Assembly (NCBI GenBank): GCA_001600415.1
Contig: BCJX01000012.1
Coordinates: forward strand, 133,516 to 197,515
Reading direction: 5' to 3'
DNA from: Pascua guehoae
Taxonomy: Eukaryota; Basidiomycota; Tremellomycetes; Trichosporonales; Trichosporonaceae
Length of the DNA stretch: 64,000 nt
In this document: positions 57,641 through 64,000 of the stretch, one piece after another
Numbering within the stretch: position 1 is the stretch's first letter
How the letters are laid out: each line of letters opens with the position of its first letter
The notes under the pieces: generated by a model
What the model was told of the DNA's origin: nothing
Seen by the model: only the letters and a program-made list of their open reading frames with translations
Databases searched by the model: none
Program-made: the position numbers and the translations under genes

Positions 57641-59960
57641 CTACACAACCTCCACGACGCTGTTGGACGGGTGATCGATGAGCGCGGCGAGAGACGGCGA
57701 TCCCACACGGAGCGATGGGGTATTTTGGCCAGGACCAAGCAATCTGCGGCGTGCGACGCGTCCTTCAAAGATGCGGCGCAGTCCCGCTGGATTCTCATAA
57801 CGAGGACGGATCACCGGGATGCGGCTGTGAATGTCGACAAACTGATCCGTTTCATCCTAAACAGTGTCAGCAAAGGAACGGCCTTCTCCACTGATTGCTT
57901 ACAATAATCTCCTTGCCAATAAGTTCCTGCTGGGTGAGCCAACGAGCGCGATAGTTTACCCACCTCAACAATGTCCTCGAGAGTCACAATGCCAATAGCA
58001 CCCTCCTGGCGACCGGGCTTGGTTGATACGAGGAGCATGTGGCTACGGCCCTTTTGGAAGCTAGAACAAGTGTCAGAGGCAGAACCTTGAGAGATGGAGG
58101 GGCTGACTAGTTCATGGCTGAGAGTCAGCGAACGTCCCAAGTCTGCTCGAGAAACTCACCTTCGACAAGCGAGAGGTCGGCGGGACATTGCGGAAAGACT
58201 TGCGTGGCCAGCGCGGAAACCGGCTGCGCTTCCGTTGGATCGTATCTGACAAGGGCGCGGAGAAGCATGATTCCGCTGAATGTCAGCGCTGCTCCATACC
58301 GATACCAACATGAACGCGTCAGGATTGCCCGGTTCATGGACGGGGATTCGGGTGTGCCCCTTACGCAGGACCTGGAGAGGTTAGCCACATTCCCATGCAG
58401 TCTGAACCTCACCTCAGCAACGAGATCCGCATCCGCGATTCGATCACCAGGCAGCATGTAAACATCTGCAATTGGGACCTGGGAGTCAGTGCTGCAGATG
58501 AGTGTGGGCTCACCATGACCTGAACGACAGTCTTCTCCGTGAACTCGAGCACACTACCAAGGAGAGATAGCTCCTCCTCGGCGAGCTTGTCCTCGACACC
58601 GAGTGCGACAAACGTCTTGAGCTCAGCTTTGCGGTAGGTAACGCCTTCAGCGTGGCCACCGAGGAACCAGTCGAGGAGCTGGGTGTGAGATGTGACAAAG
58701 GCACTCCGCTGAACGGAGTCACTCACAAGCGCCATTGGCTTGGCAATAGGGTAGAGTAAAATGATGAGCGCGCGGACAAGAGGCGCAAAAGACGCTCCGA
58801 TGGCAAGGCCATATCGGTTGCAGATCGCTGGTGGGTTAGCACGTACACTGCAGCAAGCACAAGCCACTCACCCTGTGGGATTACCCTGTTGACGTGAGTT
58901 TAGCAGCAACATGGAGGAGAATGGGCCAACGTACTCTCCAAAGATGAGCTGGGTAGGTTAGCATCGACATGCGGTATTCAACACCTACCTCCAATCCTGT
59001 TGCGCCAAGGATAGCAATCCAGCCGCCGCCAATCTGCCGTCAGCGGGTTGGGCGATGATGGTGGCACTCACAATGTTGTCGAGAAACACGGGGAGTGACG
59101 TATTGACAAGTGTGTTGCCTGAATGTCAATAAGTGAAAGGGACATGGACAGCAGCATCCCTTGCCGGTTTCTCGATCTGGGGGTGCTTGTCTTCCTTGCA
59201 CCATGCCTTCCTCGCCCTCTTGCTGGTCTGATTCCTTCTCGGACACCTTCCTCGATACCTATTGTAGTCGCGTAGTCCGCCTTCCTCGAAACATATCGTA
59301 ACCCGCCTTCCTCAGCCCCATTCCTCGAGGAATCTTCTCCCATCTCCACTCCACTTACAGAGTAGTAGCACAACAAGCACCGTATGCCTCCCTGATAAAA
59401 GCAGCTCAAGGACACGTGGTGCCTGTTGTTGCTCGGCCGGCGTCCCCGCCTGGCTCAGGACCTGGAGGTTGATCTGTGGTTCGTCAGCATGCCCGCCAAC
59501 AGGCCAGCTGGCCAGCCATGGGCCTCTCCGTCGCCTCGACAAGGTTGTAACACTCTGCAGCTCGCACTTGCACCACCCAGAGCATATCGTTGGTTGCCAA
59601 GGACTCACAGTGTCGAGGCCCATGAGGCCGAGCGTGAGGCCCGAAAACACGCCGCCTAGGACGACGAGCACGACGGCGATGAGAATGTACCACATGAATA
59701 ATGGCGACGAAGGGGTGACGTGAACGTGTTTGGTAGCGTTGCCTGATTGCGAGGAAGGCGCAGGGTAGGTGGAGGTGGAAGGCAATGCGGGATAGTTGGC
59801 AAGGAGATGTTGGTGACGTTGGTGACACACCGGGCCGTGTGGGACGAAAGTCGGCGTCAGTCCTCCGTCCTATATTGTTCGGCTTTTGAAGTAACTCACC
59901 AAGGGCGTGTATCACGTCCGCGCTGAGCGCGGGCACCGCGGCGGCGAGGTTGGGCGCCAT
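57641..59960 (-). CDS. MAM3: CNNM/Mam3-like DUF21-CBS membrane protein
   Basis: Sixteen exons keep phase to 428 residues: 59960-59900, 59742-59609, 59473-59359, 59118-59072, 59033-58989, 58948-58935, 58885-58872, 58827-58727, 58678-58514, 58478-58413, 58371-58310, 58275-58160, 58117-58108, 58060-57964, 57926-57903, 57856-57641. CNNM proteins are linked to divalent cation (Mg, in yeast Mn) homeostasis. DUF21: [82 protein letters not shown]. The CBS pair follows: [69 protein letters not shown]. Exons 6, 7 and 13 are micro-exons of 14, 14 and 10 nt. It is shorter than yeast Mam3 and lacks its long C-terminal tail. The exon 2 acceptor was chosen on phase. Confidence 0.9.
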
Positions 59961-60855
59961 CGGGGTTGATGGCAGATGACAGCCCAGCAAGGGGGAAGAG
60001 GAGTCGAGAAGACGGGTTGAGGAGACAGAGGAGGATGAGGGCTGGTGCGAGGTGACGCGTGAGAGGGTGAGGGAGTGAGCGGGGGGGGAAGGAAGGAGGA
60101 AGTCTAGTGGTAAGAGGAGAGGGAGGAGAGGGATGCGAGGAGAAGTAGGAGAAGGAGGAAAGAGTAGAGTGACAGAGTAGTTATGAGAACAACGTGACTG
60201 GGGAAAGATAACACTCAGACTGTAGCCTGGTCGCGAGACATGTCGACACGCTAGTCTAGGGCGGGGGCGCAGCCATCCGTGTCTCTGAAATTCCATGTCG
60301 AGCACAATTCATGCGCCACGCGCCTGCTCGTGCGTGACACTTAGCCAGTCTAACGTCAGCATGGCCGTTCCAAAGTCCATCGCAGATTCTATTCTCTGCA
60401 GCGTACAGTCGTCGTATTTATTGTGTCAACACGTGCGTGCGGTATCGTGCATCCAAAGTGCGTGATTGGGGCAAATAAATGGAATGATGACATCTCTGAT
60501 GGCCGATTGCCCACCAAACCCTGGCATGGCGCCCAGCTGTCGCCACCAGACGCGTCCAAAAGTCACGTGCAAATGGGGAAAGAACAACGCGGGGACCCCA
60601 GAGTCAGACCACGTGGTATTGAATGGTTGAAACACGAGGAAGCCATGTGTCCGCTTTGGGGCGGACCTTAGCCGAGTTTGCCTGGTCGGCAATGGCATGA
60701 GCACCGAGCCGAGCCCAACCGTCGACGGCCGTCCGTCGTGGGTAGGATGCTGCGCACAATGTCAAGCGAGCGACCTGCTTGATCTTTGTCTCTTACCATC
60801 TCACGTCTCTCCGTCTCACCGCACAACTCTCCTCCCGGACTAGAACAGTACAAAA
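59961..60855. promoter_or_regulatory. Divergent region between MAM3 and the HADH gene
   Basis: About 0.9 kb between divergent start codons. Purine-rich on plus from 59990 to 60170, i.e. CT-rich in the MAM3 leader. No gene supported. Confidence 0.5.
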
Positions 60856-63112
60856 ATGGCGTCGCTCGCAATCAAGAAGGCCGCCGTCATCGGCGCGGGC
60901 CAGATGGGTCTCGGCATTGCGTGAGTGGACATGAATGGGAATGATATGGGCGAGGGCGAGGGCCAGCCGGTCAACAGAGGAAGTACGGTGGCTGTCCTGC
61001 GTCTTCTCGGAGCTGGCGGCAGTCACTTCCAGACGCACCACGGCCGATGTTACCCAAAAACCCCGTGACACACACTGACGACGCAGCTACGTCGCCGCCG
61101 TCCACGCCAAGGTGCCGCTCACGCTCCACGACGCCAACGACAAGGTGCTCTCGCGCGCCATGACGCAGTTTGAAAAGCTCCTCGAAAAGGACGTGGGCAA
61201 GGGCCGCTTCTCGCAGGCCGACGCCGACGCCGCGCGCGAGCGTATCCGGCCCTTCCGCGGTGACGGTACCGGCGAGGGCGGTGCCGACCTTATTGGCAAG
61301 GACACCGACTTGGTTATCGAGGTGAGTCGGAGTGTCTGAATGTTGGGGTTGGCTGGAGTGGGAATAGTGCGGGGTGGTATCGACAGGCTGGGTTTTGGTT
61401 GGGAATAGTGCTGCAGTGATCTGGAGGGTGTGCCAGGAATGAAGTAAAGAGGCTCGGGAGTGGACGCGCCGCGGGCTTTGCAATGAAGTGAAGTTTGGTA
61501 CTCGTTGTGGGTTGTTGCTCCTGCTTGCGGGTATCGTTCCTGCCCCTCCTGTCTGCGGTTGTCGTGTCTCGTCGTGACTGTAGCTTTCGCGTCTGCTCCT
61601 TGCCTGAGTCTATCGTGTCTGCTTGACTCGTCGTGCTTCAATATCTACTCGTCGTCTCCTATCTCGCAGCATCTCATGCGGCTACCTTGGCACACCTCTG
61701 CATTGCTCCCCAATCGTCCTGTCTGCGGCGCTCCCAGCTTTCCTACCATGGTCTATACAAAAATACAAAATACCCACCCACACCCCCAACCCCCAACCCA
61801 AACTCACCGCTAACACCCCAGGCCATCCCCGAGATCCCAACACTCAAGACGGGCCTGATGCAGCGCCTCGCCAAGCTCCTGCCCCCGCCCGCAATCCTCG
61901 GCTCGAACACGTCGTCGATCTCGCTCACAAAGCTCGCCGGCGCCGCGGCCCTCCCCGAGGACGGGGGCGCGAGCTCGTCGCGTGTTGTCGGTATTCACTT
62001 TTTCAACCCTGTGCCCGTCATGTGAGTAAGCGGGGCGTGGCGTGTGTGGTTGGCGGTTGGGACGGGGGAGGCGTAGGGGTTACGCCTGGGGGTAGAACCG
62101 GACAGCGGGGTTGTGGCTACTGCCGTGACTGTGAACGTGGCGCGGCTGCGATAGTGACGGGCAACAGAGGGTGTGGCAGATTGCCACAAGACAAACCACA
62201 GACTCCCGATAGCAGCGAACCCTTCAATCACAGCCCAAGCTAACCCACCAGGAAGCTCTGCGAGATCATCCCCGCCCTCCAGACCTCGCCCGAGACGCTC
62301 GAGGCCGCGCGCGCCTTCGGCAAGGCGTGTGGTAAGAGTGAGTACACACGAGGGGCTGCGGAGGCAAGCGGGAAAGTGGACGAGGGCGTAGTGCGTGACG
62401 ACGTCGGCGAGGTGGAGAGCCGAGGACGGTATGAGGAGCAGAGGAGCAGGCAAAGGTGCAGAGGTCCTGGAAACGAGAGAGGACAGGCAATGGGCGTCTC
62501 GCTCCGTCTGTGCTCTTCTTCTCCTTGTCTCTAGCTGCTGGCGGTTAAACCTCCACACTCTCCCACTGCGTCTTTGGCTGTTAGTGACGGTCACTCCAAG
62601 CCCTCCATCTGCGTGTCGCTGGACACTTGGCGTTCGTTGATGTGTTGTGCGGTCGTTTTTCACCACACCTCAGTTGTCTCTCCTCCCACTGCCTAGTCCT
62701 CTCCCCAGTCATCTCCGCCTACCACTCCTAAATCCTCCCCCCCATCCATCCCCCCACCCCNCCCCCCGGCGGCGCACTAACACACCCAGCCCTCGCGCAA
62801 TCCCGCGACTCGCCCGGCTTTATCGCCAACGCCATCCTGATGCCCATGATCAACGAGGCGGTCATGCTGCTCGAAAAGGGCGTGGCGACAAAGGAGGACA
62901 TTGACACGACGTTCCGCCTGGGCATGGGCCACCCCATGGGCCCGCTCACGCTCGCCGACCTGATTGGTCTCGACACGTGCCTCGCCATCCAAAAGGTGCT
63001 GCACACCGAGACGGGCGACTCAAAGTACCGCCCGGCGACGCTGCTCCAGAGCATGGTCGATGCGGGGTGGTACGGCAAGAAGAGCGGAAAGGGATTTTAC
63101 GAGTACAAGTAG
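60856..63112 (+). CDS. 3-hydroxyacyl-CoA (3-hydroxybutyryl-CoA) dehydrogenase
   Basis: Five exons: 60856-60920, 61087-61321, 61822-62021, 62252-62337, 62790-63112; 302 residues. It oxidises L-3-hydroxyacyl-CoA to 3-ketoacyl-CoA with NAD+, in beta-oxidation or butanoate metabolism. Seen: the Rossmann motif [38 protein letters not shown], the active-site [51 protein letters not shown] and a C-terminal [15 protein letters not shown]. No mitochondrial presequence or PTS1 is obvious, so location is open. Introns 2 (500 nt) and 4 (452 nt) are long; intron 4 holds one unresolved base in a C-rich run at 62761. Confidence 0.94.
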
Positions 63113-63568
63113 ACGCATGAGCATGACGTAAGGAGAGAGGGGCGCGGGGGTCATGGGGGATCTGGTGGTGTGGTGGTACTGGCTGGTATTGACGACTTGC
63201 CTCGCCTCGAGATACTCGGCTCGACCCACCGCGCTATCCCTATCCTGCCCACTCCATAGCCATAGGACGCATCAAAAGCCAACAAGACTCCATGCATGGG
63301 TAGCTATGCTGCACTGTGGACTACAACGAGTGTATTGCGTGCCTGTGGGCTACAACGAGTGTACTGGGTGCCATTATTCATCACGCCCATGGCACACGGA
63401 TACGTCCCTCCCTGCCCCTCACGCCCGCCACACGCCCGCCACCGCCGTGTCCACACCGACGTGCTCGGTGTCACATCCACATGCTTTGCTTCCATCCACA
63501 TGGTTTGCTTCCGTCCACATGCTTTTGCTTCCATACACATGCTCGTGTCCGGTCGGATTGTATCGTCC
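63113..63568. repeat. Convergent 3' flanks with short tandem repeats
   Basis: Two direct copies of GACTACAACGAGTGTATTGC-like sequence lie at 63318-63372. About four copies of a ~20-bp unit (TCCACATGCTTTGCTTCCA) follow at 63477-63545. No gene is supported. Confidence 0.65.
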
Positions 63569-64000
63569 TTATTGCGTGCCCGGGGGCGAAGGCGCCTTGC
63601 CCGCCGGCGACCGCTGCTGCTGCTGCGTGGCGTCGGCGTCCACACCGAGATGCCCAAAGCTCTTCGCCAACGAGTCGACCTTGTTGTCTGGCAAAGGGCC
63701 CGTCTGCGTTGGGGGCGAGAGCAGCGTGCTTGGGCTGATAAACTGCGCAGCGGGCGAGGTGCCCGTAGCGCCGGCGGACGGGTGCAGCTTGGACGGGAGG
63801 ACGGGAGGAGAAAATGGAGCGAATGCGGGCAGCGGGGACGCTGGGTCGGCGTGCTGGGCAGGAGGAATGTGCGTGTTGTGCAGCTGGGACGGGGGACGAT
63901 GCGCCGGCATGGACAGGTCGCGGTTTGGTGCAGCGCTGCGCGGACGCGCAGGGTCGACGCTGCCTGCAGGATACGTTGATGGACCACCAGTCGACACTGG
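63569..64000 (-). CDS. 3' end of a gene leaving the right edge (partial)
   Basis: The frame is open from the window edge to a TAA at 63571-63569, giving the last ~143 residues. The sequence is Pro/Ser/Ala-rich and disordered, with FISPSTLLSPPTQTGPLPDN, then KVDSLAKSFGHLGVDA and a short QQQQ run. No domain can be named from this part. It is convergent with the dehydrogenase gene. Exons further in may also exist beyond the edge. Confidence 0.55.
   Translation of the reverse strand, partial: PVSTGGPSTYPAGSVDPARPRSAAPNRDLSMPAHRPPSQLHNTHIPPAQHADPASPLPAFAPFSPPVLPSKLHPSAGATGTSPAAQFISPSTLLSPPTQTGPLPDNKVDSLAKSFGHLGVDADATQQQQRSPAGKAPSPPGTQ

Overview
This window is nuclear DNA from a basidiomycete yeast, most likely a tremellomycete and possibly of the Trichosporonales type. 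The evidence is dense spliced genes on both strands, GC-rich coding sequence, very short introns (31 to 90 nt is common) with GTGAGT/GTNNGT donors, a CTAAC or CTGAC branch box just upstream of a CAG or TAG acceptor, and proteins of fungal type. There are no operons, ribosome binding sites or CRISPR arrays. Most gene models below were built by hand splicing. Nearly all keep reading phase across every intron and give a length divisible by three, but they are unconfirmed by cDNA.

Layout, left to right. 0-2.6 kb: gene-poor sequence with a broken reading frame, a minisatellite and one copy of a ~0.23-0.25 kb MITE-like repeat. 2.6-14.3 kb: ELL elongation factor (-), MAGOH (-), dUTPase (+), a mitochondrial-type NAPE-PLD/FMP30 phospholipase (+) interrupted by a 100-N gap, and a C2-domain protein (-). 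15.2-21.7 kb: an Ish1-repeat protein (-) and dihydrolipoamide dehydrogenase (+). 21.7-28.8 kb: an accessory stretch with low-complexity DNA, duplicated segments, one multi-exon orphan gene with a decayed partial duplication at its 3' end, the second (inverted) MITE-like copy and an intron-containing tRNA-Arg(ACG). 28.8-31.0 kb: UCH37 deubiquitinase (+). 31.2-32.6 kb: a tandem-repeat block. 32.9-47.1 kb: ATP synthase subunit h (-), a TMEM19/DUF92 membrane protein (+), the inner-ring nucleoporin Nup155/170 (-) and a 1433-residue disordered protein of unknown function (-). 47-50.1 kb: gene-poor. 50.1-64 kb: MFS transporter (+), tRNA-Gln(CTG) (-), NADPH-cytochrome P450 reductase (-), a CNNM/Mam3 membrane protein with CBS domains (-), 3-hydroxyacyl-CoA dehydrogenase (+) and the 3' end of a gene leaving the right edge (-).

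The recognised genes are mostly single-copy housekeeping functions (transcription elongation, exon junction complex, nucleotide pool hygiene, lipid and energy metabolism, nuclear pore) and do not form one pathway. The most notable features are an unusual density of micro-exons (6, 8, 10, 14, 14, 14 and 16 nt), a cysteine-rich frame lying antisense inside an intron, the MITE-like inverted pair with the orphan locus next to one copy, a tandem array open on both strands, and a probable false assembly gap.
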